Shown: positions 51,805-61,608 of the stretch, piece by piece
Position numbering within the stretch: the first letter of the stretch is position 1
Layout: each line of letters starts with the position of its first letter
Assembly: GCF_009930815.1 (NCBI RefSeq)
Contig: NZ_CP022222.1
Span: forward strand, 3,142,501 to 3,206,500
DNA length: 64,000 bases
Direction of reading: 5' to 3'
From: Bradyrhizobium sp. CCBAU 051011
GTDB lineage: Bacteria > Pseudomonadota > Alphaproteobacteria > Rhizobiales > Xanthobacteraceae
Position numbers and translations under genes: made by a program
The notes under the pieces: model-generated
The model's input: only the letters and a program-made list of their open reading frames with translations
Told to the model about the DNA's origin: nothing
Databases searched by the model: none

Positions 51805-52338
51805 ATGCCGCCCTCCACACCGCCCAAGCCAAACATTCTGCGCCGGTTTCGTCACAATCGAAGGGGCACGGCCGCCGTCGAGTTCGCGCTGGTCGCGCCG
51901 ATATTCTTCGGCGTCCTGTTCGCGATCATCGAACTGGCGCTGGTGTTCTTTGCCAGCCAGATTCTCGAAACGGTGACGCAGGATACGTCGCGTCTGATCT
52001 TGACCGGCCAGGCGCAGAACTCCTCCTTCACCCAGGCGCAATTCAAGAACGCCGTTTGCGCCAAGCTCACCATCATGTTCGACTGCGTCAACGGCATCTC
52101 GATCGACGTGCAGAGCTACAAGGCGTTTTCCAGCGTCAACGTTTCCGACCCGATCGTTGCGGGAAATTTCGTTCCTCCGAACAATTATCTGCCGGGCGGA
52201 CCCGGCGACATCGTCGTCGTGCGGCTGTTCTACAAATGGCCGCTGTTCGTCACCGGCCTCGGCTTCAATGTCGCGAATATCGGCCTAAACCAGCGGCTGT
52301 TGACGGCGACCGCCGCGTTCCAGAACGAACCTTACTAG
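51805..52338 (+). CDS. tadE: TadE family pseudopilin
   Basis: 177 aa. Basic N-terminus then RRGTAAVEFALVAPIFFGVLFAIIELALVFF, the TadE-like motif with Glu in AAVEF at the position where the prepilin peptidase recognises Flp-like substrates. The periplasmic part has two Cys (AVCAKL, FDCVN). TadE is a minor pilin-like protein cut by TadV/CpaA and needed for Flp pili. Confidence 0.9.
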   Translation: MPPSTPPKPNILRRFRHNRRGTAAVEFALVAPIFFGVLFAIIELALVFFASQILETVTQDTSRLILTGQAQNSSFTQAQFKNAVCAKLTIMFDCVNGISIDVQSYKAFSSVNVSDPIVAGNFVPPNNYLPGGPGDIVVVRLFYKWPLFVTGLGFNVANIGLNQRLLTATAAFQNEPY

Positions 52339-52348
52339 GGCCAAGGTA

Positions 52349-52930
52349 ATGAAACCGATGAGCACAATCTGGCTTCGCATGCGCCGCCAGGCATTCGAGT
52401 TGCGGGGCAACAACAGCGGTGTGGCGGCCGTCGAATTCGCCATGATCATTCCGCTCATGGCGATGCTGCTCGTGGGAACCAACGAGTTCTCGGCCGGCGT
52501 CGCCATCGACCGCAAGGTGACGATCATGGCGCGCACGCTGTCGGATCTGACGTCCCAGAACGAGAAGGTCACCGATGCGCAGTTGACCAACTTCTTCAAT
52601 GCCAGCAAGGCGGTCATGACGCCTTATGCGTCGGCTCCGGTGGAGGGGACGATCACCGAACTCTGGATCAATCCGACCACGCTGAAGGCGCGGGTGCAGT
52701 GGAGCAAAGGCGCCAACGCGCACTCCGCGGGCGACATCATCGAGATTCCGGAGGCGCTCAAGATCGCCGGCACCTACCTGATCTACAGCGAGGTGAAATA
52801 CAAATATATTCCCAGTGTCGCCTGGTTCCTCAACAAGGCGAATGGCATCACGCTGAGCGATGTCACCTTCACCCGTCCGCGCCAGTCGCTTTGCGTGATG
52901 TACAACACCACTGTCTGCGAACAGAAATGA
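52349..52930 (+). CDS. TadE/TadF-like pseudopilin
   Basis: 193 aa. LRGNNSGVAAVEFAMIIPLMAMLLVG is a second TadE-type N-terminal segment with the AAVEF glutamate, after about 17 basic residues. The C-terminal part is soluble and ends with two cysteines (LCVMYNTTVC), as in many TadF proteins. Ten bases after tadE and followed by a terminator. TadF is the likely role; TadG, the third partner, is not in the window. Confidence 0.85.
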   Translation: MKPMSTIWLRMRRQAFELRGNNSGVAAVEFAMIIPLMAMLLVGTNEFSAGVAIDRKVTIMARTLSDLTSQNEKVTDAQLTNFFNASKAVMTPYASAPVEGTITELWINPTTLKARVQWSKGANAHSAGDIIEIPEALKIAGTYLIYSEVKYKYIPSVAWFLNKANGITLSDVTFTRPRQSLCVMYNTTVCEQK

Positions 52931-52972
52931 GACGCCTGCGCCGGGCGAACTGCCGGGAAAATTATGAGATGA

Positions 52973-53001
52973 AAAAGGCCGCGCCATGGGCGCGGCCTTT
53001 T
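52973..53001. terminator. Bidirectional terminator between tadF-like gene and cspA
   Basis: AAAAGGCCGCGCC-ATG-GGCGCGGCCTTTT; a run of A on one side and T on the other allow it to work for both convergent transcripts. Confidence 0.92.
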
Positions 53002-53067
53002 GATTTATTCGGCTGAATTGTTCAGCGGCGGTCTTCGGGACGCTGTCGCATGCGACCCGAAAATCGC

Positions 53068-53280
53068 TTATCCGGCGGCGCGCAGATTGTCGGCCGAAGA
53101 TTTGCCAGAGCGGCGATCTGCCACGATTTCGTAGGAGATCTTCTGGCCTTCACGCAACGTTCCGAGGCCGGCACGCTCGACAGCGCTGATGTGCACGAAC
53201 ACGTCATTGCCGCCGTCATCCGGCTGGATGAAGCCATAGCCCTTGGTTGCGTTAAACCACTTCACGGTTCCCATGCTCAC
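53068..53280 (-). CDS. cspA: Cold shock protein CspA family
   Basis: 70-aa RNA chaperone with both RNA-binding motifs, KGYGFI and VFVHI, in a single cold-shock domain ([19 protein letters not shown]). The GTG at 53280 is preferred over the ATG two codons later because AGAAGGGA lies eight to nine bases before it. A leader of up to 270 bases separates it from infA and probably carries its own promoter and a structured 5' end. Confidence 0.94.
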   Translation of the reverse strand: MSMGTVKWFNATKGYGFIQPDDGGNDVFVHISAVERAGLGTLREGQKISYEIVADRRSGKSSADNLRAAG

Positions 53281-53550
53281 TGGGGTAGTCCCTTCTCAGA
53301 TATACAAGTCGTAGCCCACCCTTCGATGGGCTGGTGAGATCGAATTTTTGGAAGGGTCGTCAGCGTCTAAACCGGCTGTACCGGTGGATAGCTAATGTCG
53401 TCCGGCCGAAAATCGATGGCTAATATTATTCGATAGTAGTGGTCAAAACAATCCTGACGTGCACGATTTTTTGATTCGGTCGGCCAGCCGGCCGCGACCG
53501 CGCACGATATGAGCGTATCGGGCGCGTTTTCGCAGATGTTAAGGAATCAT

Positions 53551-53838
53551 TTACCGGCGACGGAACTGTCCGCCGCGCGGTGGCGCACCGCGTGGGGCGC
53601 CGGGATTGCTGGGACGCTCGTCCTTGTGACGGAAGATCAGGCGTCCTTTCTCCAGGTCGTAGGGTGACATTTCGATCGTGACCCGATCGCCTGCGAGCGT
53701 CTTGATCCGGTTCTTCTTCATCTTGCCCGCGGTATAGGCAACAATCTCGTGTCCGGCATCGAGCTGCACGCGATAGCGCGCGTCGGGAAGGATTTCGGTC
53801 ACCAGTCCTTCGAACTGGATCAGCTCTTCTTTAGCCAT
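53551..53838 (-). CDS. infA: Translation initiation factor IF-1 with C-terminal extension
   Basis: 95 aa. The S1/OB fold of IF-1 covers residues 1-72 ([57 protein letters not shown], in parts: [11 protein letters not shown] and [10 protein letters not shown]). A tail of about 22 residues follows ([17 protein letters not shown]), rich in Pro, Gly and Arg and lacking from the standard 72-aa factor. It starts 23 bases after the helicase stop. The extension and the cold-shock neighbours suggest a second, specialised IF-1. Confidence 0.9.
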   Translation of the reverse strand: MAKEELIQFEGLVTEILPDARYRVQLDAGHEIVAYTAGKMKKNRIKTLAGDRVTIEMSPYDLEKGRLIFRHKDERPSNPGAPRGAPPRGGQFRRR

Positions 53839-53861
53839 GGTGGTCTCCAGGTCGATCGAGG

Positions 53862-55298
53862 CTAGCGCTGCGGTCGGTGGCTACGGTTCGGTTGATTATT
53901 CGGACGGCTCTCGCGATGCAAGAAGGCAACGCCTTGAATGCCTTCGCTGTGGCCGACGTGCGGCTGACGCGGCGACTCATGCCGGTTCGGCTGCGGCGCG
54001 GCATTATTACCACCACCGCGGCGTCGTCGGCGAGGGCCTTTTGACGGTTGCTGCTCATTGGAACGGCCGGCATGGGCGCGCGGCGCGGACCGCCCGTTCC
54101 GGTGCTGGGCAGAGTGATGCGCGGCTGCCGGAGCGGCGTCGCGGCCCCCCGGCGTGCGGCGGTCTTCCCGCGGCAGCGCAATACGGATCAGCCGCTCGAT
54201 GTCGCGCAGATAGCCCATCTCCTCGGCGCCCGCGATCAGTGAGATCGCGACGCCTTCCCTGCCAGCGCGGGCAGTGCGGCCGATGCGGTGGACATAGGTT
54301 TCGGGAACGTTGGGCAGGTCGAAATTCACGACGTGGCTAATGCCGTCGACGTCGATACCGCGGGCGGCGATGTCGGTGGCGACCAGGGTGCGGATCTCGC
54401 CGGAGCGGAACGCCGCCAGCACGCGTTCCCGGTGGTTCTGCGACTTGTTGCCGTGAATGGCGTTGGCCTCGATGCCGGCCTTGGCCAGCACCTTCACCAC
54501 CTTGTCGGCGCCGTGCTTGGTGCGGGTAAACACCAGCGCACGGTCGACAGGTTCCTGCTTCAGGAGCTGCGCCAGCACCGCCGGTTTGGCGGCGAAATCG
54601 ACCTGGATGATGCGCTGGGCGATCCGGTCGGCCGTCGAGGCCACCGGCGTTACCGCTACCCGCGCCGGGTCGCGCAGCATGGATTCGGCGAGTTCCGCGA
54701 TATCCTTCGGCATGGTGGCCGAGAAGAACAGCGTCTGCCGCTTGATCGGCAGCTTGGCGACGACTTTGCGGATGTCGTTGATGAAGCCCATGTCGAGCAT
54801 GCGGTCGGCTTCGTCGAGCACCAGGAACTCGACCTGGTTCAGCTTCAGCCCGTTGCTCTGGACGAGATCGAGCAGGCGGCCGGGGGTGGCCACCATCACT
54901 TCCACGCCCTGCATGACCGAACGGACCTGCCGGCCCATCGGCACGCCGCCGATCGCCAAGGCCGAGGTCAGGCGGATGTGCCGGCCATAGGCGTTGAAGC
55001 TGTCGAGGATCTGGCCCGACAATTCGCGGGTGGGAGACAGCACGAGCACGCGGCAGCTCTTCGGCTGCGGCCGGACACGGTTCTCCATGATCCGGTGCAG
55101 GATCGGCAGCGCGAAGGCCGCGGTCTTGCCGGTTCCGGTCTGGGCGATGCCGACGACGTCACGGCCGGTCATTGCGATGGGAACGGTCTGGGCCTGGATG
55201 GGCGTGGGCGTGTGGTAATTTTCTTCCTTGAGTGCACGCGAGATGGGATCGGCGAGGCCGAAATCCTGAAAGGAGGTCAAAAGGATGGTTCTTTCCAT
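53862..55298 (-). CDS. DEAD-box RNA helicase (RhlE/DeaD-like)
   Basis: 478 aa from the ATG at 55298. Q motif near [14 protein letters not shown], motif I AQTGTGKT, Ia PTREL, Ib [40 protein letters not shown] and [12 protein letters not shown], all intact. The C-terminal tail after about residue 385 is rich in Arg, Gly, Asn and Pro (RRRRGGGNN), a typical RNA-binding extension. Heads the helicase-infA unit; remodelling of structured mRNA at low temperature is the likely role. Confidence 0.93.
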   Translation of the reverse strand: MERTILLTSFQDFGLADPISRALKEENYHTPTPIQAQTVPIAMTGRDVVGIAQTGTGKTAAFALPILHRIMENRVRPQPKSCRVLVLSPTRELSGQILDSFNAYGRHIRLTSALAIGGVPMGRQVRSVMQGVEVMVATPGRLLDLVQSNGLKLNQVEFLVLDEADRMLDMGFINDIRKVVAKLPIKRQTLFFSATMPKDIAELAESMLRDPARVAVTPVASTADRIAQRIIQVDFAAKPAVLAQLLKQEPVDRALVFTRTKHGADKVVKVLAKAGIEANAIHGNKSQNHRERVLAAFRSGEIRTLVATDIAARGIDVDGISHVVNFDLPNVPETYVHRIGRTARAGREGVAISLIAGAEEMGYLRDIERLIRIALPREDRRTPGGRDAAPAAAHHSAQHRNGRSAPRAHAGRSNEQQPSKGPRRRRRGGGNNAAPQPNRHESPRQPHVGHSEGIQGVAFLHRESRPNNQPNRSHRPQR

Positions 55299-55740
55299 AA
55301 AAGAGCAGGCGCCCGGCGGTGTCAGCCAGGGAGCGCGCGAGTGTGTCAGAGACACCCGCGTGTTTGGGGCGTCGGTTTTGCTAGCTGAAGGGGGCAAGCC
55401 AGAAACCGCAAAACGGGATCAGAACACGCGGCTCGCAGGGACCTGATGATTCTCTAGGTCACGCGGATCATATGGAGCAGTTGCACGGCGCTTTCAAGGT
55501 GAATTCCGCGCCTGTCGCCCGCGCGGTTAAGGAAACCGATCGTGTGCCGCGCGTCAGCTCCAAACGACCAAAATTCGTGCAAGAAATTTAGCCAAATTGC
55601 GACTTTTGCATAAAAAATAGATAGTTTGCCGCCAAAGCATACATTTTTGCAGTCCAATAAATAGGCATATCTGCTTTCAACGCTTTTCGCATAGCCGGAA
55701 ATTCCGAGCGATTATAGGGGCTTATCCCGTACTAAAGCCG
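55299..55740. other. Divergent helicase / urtA upstream region
   Basis: About 440 bases with no supported gene. The stretch 55580-55700 is strikingly AT-rich (runs such as GCATAAAAAATAGATAG), next to the sigma-54 promoter, and probably includes the upstream activator sites. I could not pick out a clear NtrC palindrome by eye. A 67-codon minus-strand frame here lacks a ribosome site. Confidence 0.5.
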
Positions 55741-55755
55741 TGGCATGGTTCTTGC
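55741..55755 (+). promoter_or_regulatory. Sigma-54 (RpoN) -24/-12 promoter of urtA
   Basis: TGGCATGGTTCTTGC: GG at 55742-55743 and GC at 55754-55755 with exactly ten bases between them, and a near-consensus TGGCA and TTGC. It lies 72 bases before the urtA start in the correct direction. Sigma-54 with NtrC is the usual way that urea uptake is switched on by nitrogen limitation. Confidence 0.82.
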
Positions 55756-55765
55756 GATTCCCTTA

Positions 55766-55809
55766 ACGCAGGCGGCCGTGGGGCCGTTCGCAGCGTTAAA
55801 CGCCTGCGT
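55766..55809 (+). other. Leader hairpin of urtA
   Basis: ACGCAGGCG (55766-55774) pairs perfectly with CGCCTGCGT (55801-55809). The predicted sigma-54 start lies close to the left arm, so the hairpin would form the very 5' end of the mRNA, 17 bases before the urtA ATG, and may stabilise it. Confidence 0.55.
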
Positions 55810-55826
55810 CAGGGAGATGACATTTC

Positions 55827-57143
55827 ATGCTTACAAAATTGACTCACGAGATAGCGACGCTGAGCCGCCGCCGCTGGCTGGCGGCCACCGCCGGCCTGGT
55901 TCTGGGTCTGGCGGCGTTCTCGAACGCCAAGGCACAGGAGACCATCAAGGTCGGCGTCCTGCATTCGCTCTCCGGCACCATGGCCATCAGCGAAACCACG
56001 CTGAAGGACACCATCCTCTTCCTGATTGAGGAGCAGAACAAGAAGGGCGGCGTGCTCGGCAAGAAGCTCGAAGCCGTCGTCGTCGACCCCGCGTCGAACT
56101 GGCCGCTGTTTGCCGAAAAGGCCCGCGAGCTGATCACCAAGGACAAGGTTTCGGTCGTGTTCGGCTGCTGGACCTCGGTGTCCCGCAAGTCCGTGCTCCC
56201 GGTGTTCAAGGAGCTGAACTCGATCCTGTTCTACCCCGTGCAGTACGAGGGTGAGGAGAGCGAGCGCAACGTGTTCTACACCGGTGCAGCGCCGAACCAG
56301 CAGGCGATCCCCGCGGTCGACTACCTGATGAAGGACGAGAAGGTGAAGCGCTGGGTGCTGGCCGGCACTGACTACGTCTATCCGCGCACCACCAACAAGA
56401 TCCTCGAAGCCTACTTGAAGTCGAAGGGCGTCAAGCAGGAAGACATCATGATCAACTACACGCCGTTTGGTCATAGCGACTGGCAGACGATCGTGGCCGA
56501 CATCAAGAAGTTCGGCTCGGCCGGCAAGAAGACCGCTGTGGTCTCCACCATCAACGGCGACGCCAACGTTCCCTTCTACAAGGAGCTCGGCAACCAGGGC
56601 ATCAAGGCGACCGACATTCCGGTTGTCGCGTTCTCGGTCGGTGAAGAAGAACTCGCCGGCATCGACACCAAGCCGCTGCTCGGCCATCTCGCCGCCTGGA
56701 ACTACTTCCAGTCGATCAAGTCGCCGGAGAACGAGAAGTTCATCAAGGCGTGGCAGGCCTACACCAAGAATCCGAAGCGCGTGACCAACGATCCGATGGA
56801 AGCCCACGTCATTGGTTTCGACATGTGGGTCAAGGCGGTCGAAAAGGTGAAGTCGACCGATCCGGACAAGGTGATCGACGCACTGCCCGGCATCGAAGCC
56901 AAGAACCTGACCGGCGGCACCTCCAAGATGCTTCCGAACCATCACATCACCAAGCCGGTGTTCATTGGCGAAATCAAAGCCAACGGCCAGTTCGACGTGG
57001 TGTGGAAGACCCCGGGCCTGGTGGCCGGCGATGCCTGGTCGAAGGAGCTCGACGGCTCCAAGGACCTGATCGGCGATTGGGTCGGCAAGAAGTGCGGCAA
57101 CTACAACACCAAGACCAACAAGTGCGGCGGTCAGGGCTCCTGA
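55827..57143 (+). CDS. urtA: Urea ABC transporter substrate-binding protein UrtA
   Basis: 438 aa periplasmic receptor. Signal sequence with RRRWLAATAGLVLGLAAFSNAKAQ, possibly twin-arginine. Characteristic UrtA segments: VGVLHSLSGTMAISETTLKD, VVFGCWTSVSRKSVLPVFKELN, FYPVQYEGEESE, and the C-terminal MLPNHHITKPVFIGEI. Binds urea and delivers it to UrtBC. First gene of the urt operon, behind the sigma-54 promoter. Confidence 0.96.
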   Translation: MLTKLTHEIATLSRRRWLAATAGLVLGLAAFSNAKAQETIKVGVLHSLSGTMAISETTLKDTILFLIEEQNKKGGVLGKKLEAVVVDPASNWPLFAEKARELITKDKVSVVFGCWTSVSRKSVLPVFKELNSILFYPVQYEGEESERNVFYTGAAPNQQAIPAVDYLMKDEKVKRWVLAGTDYVYPRTTNKILEAYLKSKGVKQEDIMINYTPFGHSDWQTIVADIKKFGSAGKKTAVVSTINGDANVPFYKELGNQGIKATDIPVVAFSVGEEELAGIDTKPLLGHLAAWNYFQSIKSPENEKFIKAWQAYTKNPKRVTNDPMEAHVIGFDMWVKAVEKVKSTDPDKVIDALPGIEAKNLTGGTSKMLPNHHITKPVFIGEIKANGQFDVVWKTPGLVAGDAWSKELDGSKDLIGDWVGKKCGNYNTKTNKCGGQGS

Positions 57144-57182
57144 TCTCGATCTGATCCGACAGGATATGATCTCGATCTGATC
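57141..57182 (+). repeat. Short direct repeat after urtA
   Basis: The 16-mer TGATCTCGATCTGATC occurs at 57141-57156 (its first three bases are the urtA stop) and again at 57167-57182, a spacing of 26 bases, followed by a further partial copy. Probably slippage or local duplication. Confidence 0.7.
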
Positions 57183-57270
57183 GATCTGATCCGAAAGGAT
57201 CATGATGCCTGACTTGCAACAAAAAAACTTCCAATAAACTTCCAAGAGAACTTGAACTAGAAGCAAGAAC

Positions 57271-57300
57271 GGAGAAGGCGGCGATGCCGCCGCCTTCTCC
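57271..57300 (+). other. Stem-loop between urtA and urtB
   Basis: Thirteen-base perfect arms GGAGAAGGCGGCG and CGCCGCCTTCTCC around a four-base loop, with no T-run after. It lies 24 bases before the urtB start. Such hairpins after a binding-protein gene often stabilise its mRNA and reduce read-through, giving more receptor than channel. Confidence 0.7.
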
Positions 57301-57323
57301 CCACACTCCTGCCGGGGCGTATC

Positions 57324-58937
57324 GTGTCTGCCAATTTCCTTGACCGTTTTCGCGCGGTTCTGCTCGCCATTCTGCTCGCCGCTTCCTTTGCCGTGCCGGC
57401 GATGGCCGGTCCGTTCGAGGATGCGGTCGCCAAATTCGCCAACGATGATTTCTCCGACACCGACGAGGCGATCGGCGCAGTCGCGACCTCGGGCAATGCG
57501 CTCGCCTTTCTCATCATCAGCGCGCTGCAGGACGGCCGTCTGTCGGCCGATCCCGACACCAAGAAGGTTTTCGTCACCGGCGCCGACGGCAAGATCATCG
57601 ACGCCGCGACCGGCGCGGCCGTCGACAAGCTGCCCGACAATGCAGCTGCCGTCCGTCTCAACAACCGCCTGCGCCGCGCTGTGGAGGCTGCGCTCGGCGG
57701 CCTGACGCTGTTGTCGCCCGATCCCGCCAAGCGCATCGCCGCCGCGCAGTCGGTCTTCAAGAGCCACGACGAGAATGCGTTACCCGTGATCGACGGCGCA
57801 CTGGCCAAGGAAACCAACAAGGCCGTCAAGGCGGCCTTCACCGAAGCCCGCGCCGCCATCCTGCTCTACAAGGGCGATGCGACCGAGGTGGAAAAGTTAG
57901 AGGCCGTCGCCATCGTCAAGGCGAAGGGCGACCAGGAAGCGATGGCTCTCCTGACCGGGCTTGGCAGCGATGTGCCGCCCAATGTCGCGCGCGCCGCGGC
58001 CAGCGCGATCGCCTCGATCCAGAGTAATCTGCAGATGTGGTCGATGGTGCAGAACGCCTGGTACGGCCTGTCGCTCGGCTCGGTGCTGCTGCTTGCCGCG
58101 ATTGGGCTCGCCATCACCTTCGGCGTCATGGGTGTCATCAATATGGCCCATGGCGAGATGGTGATGATCGGCGCCTACACCACCTTCGTGGTGCAGGAGG
58201 TCATCCGCACCCGTTATCCCGGCCTGTTCGACTACTCGCTACTGATCGCGGTACCGCTGGCCTTCCTGGTGGCCGGAGCGATCGGCGTCCTGATCGAGCG
58301 CGGCATCATCCGCTTCCTCTACGGCCGCCCGCTGGAAACGCTGCTGGCGACCTGGGGCCTCTCACTGGTGCTGCAGCAGGCCGTGCGTACCATGTTCGGT
58401 CCTACCAACCGCGAGGTCGGCAATCCCTCCTGGATGAGCGGCGCGTTCGAACTCGGCCAGATCACCATCACCTACAACCGGCTCTGGATCCTCTGCTTCA
58501 CGCTGGCGGTGTTCGTCATCCTGCTGGCGATGCTGCGCTACACGGCGCTCGGGCTCGAGATGCGCGCGGTCACTCAAAATCGCCGCATGGCGGCGTCGAT
58601 GGGCATCGCTACCTCGCGCGTCGATGCGCTGACCTTCGGCCTCGGTTCGGGCATTGCCGGGATCGCGGGCGTGGCGCTGTCGCAGATCGACAATGTCAGC
58701 CCCAATCTCGGCCAGAGCTACATCATCGACAGCTTCATGGTGGTCGTGTTCGGCGGCGTCGGCAATCTCTGGGGAACGCTGGTCGGCGCCTTCACGCTCG
58801 GCATCGCCAACAAGTTCCTGGAGCCGGTGGCGGGCGCCGTGCTCGGCAAGATCGCCATTCTGGTGCTGATCATCCTGTTCATCCAGAAGCGTCCGCGCGG
58901 CCTGTTCGCGCTCAAGGGCCGGGCGGTGGAAGCATGA
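57324..58937 (+). CDS. urtB: Urea ABC transporter permease UrtB
   Basis: 537 aa, from a GTG at 57324. Unlike LivH it carries an N-terminal exported domain: signal peptide (VLLAILLAASFAVPAMA), then an Ala-rich helical region of about 200 residues, as is known for UrtB. The permease core from about 240 holds the LivH-type motif MAHGEMVMIGAY and GLSLVLQQAVRTMFGPTNREV. The stop overlaps the urtC start (ATGA). Confidence 0.95.
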   Translation: MSANFLDRFRAVLLAILLAASFAVPAMAGPFEDAVAKFANDDFSDTDEAIGAVATSGNALAFLIISALQDGRLSADPDTKKVFVTGADGKIIDAATGAAVDKLPDNAAAVRLNNRLRRAVEAALGGLTLLSPDPAKRIAAAQSVFKSHDENALPVIDGALAKETNKAVKAAFTEARAAILLYKGDATEVEKLEAVAIVKAKGDQEAMALLTGLGSDVPPNVARAAASAIASIQSNLQMWSMVQNAWYGLSLGSVLLLAAIGLAITFGVMGVINMAHGEMVMIGAYTTFVVQEVIRTRYPGLFDYSLLIAVPLAFLVAGAIGVLIERGIIRFLYGRPLETLLATWGLSLVLQQAVRTMFGPTNREVGNPSWMSGAFELGQITITYNRLWILCFTLAVFVILLAMLRYTALGLEMRAVTQNRRMAASMGIATSRVDALTFGLGSGIAGIAGVALSQIDNVSPNLGQSYIIDSFMVVVFGGVGNLWGTLVGAFTLGIANKFLEPVAGAVLGKIAILVLIILFIQKRPRGLFALKGRAVEA

Positions 58938-60100
58938 CGCCGCATGTCCTGACGCGCTCGCTGGACCGCAGCGCCACCATATTCCTCGTCATCGTCGCGG
59001 CGCTCGGCGTGCTGATCCCGCTTTCCAACCTTCTGATGCCGGCCGGCTCGGCGCTGCAGGTGCCGACCTATCTGGTCGCGCTGTTCGGCAAATATGCCTG
59101 CTACGCGATTCTCGCGCTCTCGATCGATCTGATCTGGGGCTATTGTGGCATTCTCTCGCTCGGCCATGGCGCGTTCTTCGCGCTCGGCGGCTACGCGATG
59201 GGCATGTACCTGATGCGCCAGATCGGCAGTCGCGGCGTCTACGGCAATCCGATCCTGCCCGACTTCATGGTGTTCCTGAACTATCCGCAGCTGCCCTGGT
59301 ACTGGCACGGCTTTGATATGTTCTGGTTCGCCGCGCTGATGGTGCTGCTGGTCCCGGGTCTCCTGGCGTTCTGCTTCGGCTGGCTCGCCTTCCGATCTCG
59401 CGTCACCGGCGTCTATCTCTCGATCATCACGCAGGCGATGACCTACGCGCTGCTGCTGGCGTTCTTCCGCAACGATTTCGGCTTTGGCGGCAACAACGGC
59501 CTGACCGACTTCAAGGACATTCTGGGCTTCAATGTGCAGGCCGACGGCACCCGTGCGGCCCTTTTCGCATTGAGCTGCCTGGCGCTGATCCTCACCTTCC
59601 TGATCTGCCGCGCGGTGGTCACCTCCAAACTCGGCAAGGTGCTGATCGCGATCCGCGATGCCGAATCGCGCACGCGCTTCCTCGGCTACCGCGTCGAGTC
59701 CTACAAGCTGTTCGTGTTCACACTGTCGGCCTGCATGGCCGGTGTCGCCGGTGCGCTCTACGTGCCGCAGGTCGGCATCATCAATCCGAGCGAATTCGCG
59801 CCGGGCAATTCGATCGAGGCGGTGATCTGGGTCGCCGTTGGCGGCCGCGGCACGCTGGTGGGCGCAGCCCTCGGCGCCGTCGTCGTCAATTACGCCAAGA
59901 CCTTCTTCACCTCGGGCCCGCTTGCGCCGTACTGGCTGTTCATGCTGGGCGCGCTGTTCATCCTGGTGACGCTGCTGCTGCCGAAGGGCATCGTCGGCAC
60001 CTTCAGCGCCTGGCGGGAGTCCCGCAAGGCGACGGAAGCGGCTAATGCCGAAAGTGCCGCGCTCGAGGACGGCGTCGGCGAACCGAAGCCCGCGGAGTAA
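58934..60100 (+). CDS. urtC: Urea ABC transporter permease UrtC
   Basis: 388 aa from the ATG overlapping the urtB stop; the frame is open much further upstream but only across urtB. LivM-type permease with GILSLGHGAFFALGGYAMGMYLMR, a loop with YWHGFDMFWFA, and VIWVAVGGRGTLVGAALGA. About nine helices. Pairs with UrtB. Confidence 0.95.
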   Translation: MTPHVLTRSLDRSATIFLVIVAALGVLIPLSNLLMPAGSALQVPTYLVALFGKYACYAILALSIDLIWGYCGILSLGHGAFFALGGYAMGMYLMRQIGSRGVYGNPILPDFMVFLNYPQLPWYWHGFDMFWFAALMVLLVPGLLAFCFGWLAFRSRVTGVYLSIITQAMTYALLLAFFRNDFGFGGNNGLTDFKDILGFNVQADGTRAALFALSCLALILTFLICRAVVTSKLGKVLIAIRDAESRTRFLGYRVESYKLFVFTLSACMAGVAGALYVPQVGIINPSEFAPGNSIEAVIWVAVGGRGTLVGAALGAVVVNYAKTFFTSGPLAPYWLFMLGALFILVTLLLPKGIVGTFSAWRESRKATEAANAESAALEDGVGEPKPAE

Positions 60101-60104
60101 GCGC

Positions 60105-60866
<762 letters not shown>

Positions 60867-60869
60867 TCC

Positions 60870-61565
60870 ATGCTGAAGGTCGACAACATCAGCCTTTACT
60901 ACGGCGCGGCGCAGGCGCTGCGTGGCGTCTCGCTGTCCGCCGAGCCGGGCAAGGTGACTTGCGTGCTCGGGCGCAACGGCGTCGGCAAGACTTCGCTGCT
61001 GCGCGCCCTCGTCGGGCAATATCCGATTGCGGGCGGCTCGATCACGCTCGAAGGCAACGACATCACCGGCTTGAAGCCGTACGAGCGCGCACGGCGCGGC
61101 ATCGGCTTCGTGCCGCAGGGCCGCGAGATCTTTCCGCTGCTGACGGTGGAGGAAAATCTCAAGACCGGCTTCGGCCCGCTCAAGCGTGACGACCGCCATA
61201 TCCCCGACGACGTGTTCTCGCTGTTTCCCGTGCTGAACACGATGCTGGGCCGGCGCGGTGGCGACCTCTCCGGCGGGCAACAACAGCAACTGGCGATCGG
61301 CCGCGCGCTGGTGATGCGGCCAAAGCTGTTGCTGCTCGACGAGCCGACCGAGGGCATCCAGCCGTCGATCATCAAGGACATCGGCCGCGCCATCTCCTAT
61401 CTGCGCAGCCTCGGCAACATCGCGATCGTGCTGGTCGAACAATATCTCGACTTTGCCTGCGAGCTCGGCGACAATTTTGCTGTCATGGACCGCGGCGCGG
61501 TGAAGTTTGCCTGCGACCGCTCCAACCTCGATCCCGCCGAGATCAGCCGCCAGATGGCGCTGTGA
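60870..61565 (+). CDS. urtE: Urea ABC transporter ATP-binding protein UrtE
   Basis: 231 aa. Walker A GRNGVGKTS, PQGREIFPLLTVEENL, signature LSGGQQQQLAIGRAL, Walker B LLLLDEPTEGIQPSI; the EGIQPSI ending is characteristic of UrtE. Three bases after urtD. Completes the five-gene transporter directly before urease genes. Confidence 0.95.
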   Translation: MLKVDNISLYYGAAQALRGVSLSAEPGKVTCVLGRNGVGKTSLLRALVGQYPIAGGSITLEGNDITGLKPYERARRGIGFVPQGREIFPLLTVEENLKTGFGPLKRDDRHIPDDVFSLFPVLNTMLGRRGGDLSGGQQQQLAIGRALVMRPKLLLLDEPTEGIQPSIIKDIGRAISYLRSLGNIAIVLVEQYLDFACELGDNFAVMDRGAVKFACDRSNLDPAEISRQMAL

Positions 61566-61608
61566 ACCTCGTGTATCGGGGTGCGTCGTAACGTCGTTTG
61601 GGGGACGG

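Noticed and set aside
55454..55657. 67-codon minus-strand frame in the AT-rich region before urtA
   Set aside because: No ribosome site; the low-GC composition fits a promoter region with activator sites better.
57141..57200. Direct repeats as a possible attachment site
   Set aside because: No integrase or mobile gene nearby; the spacing and partial third copy look like local slippage.
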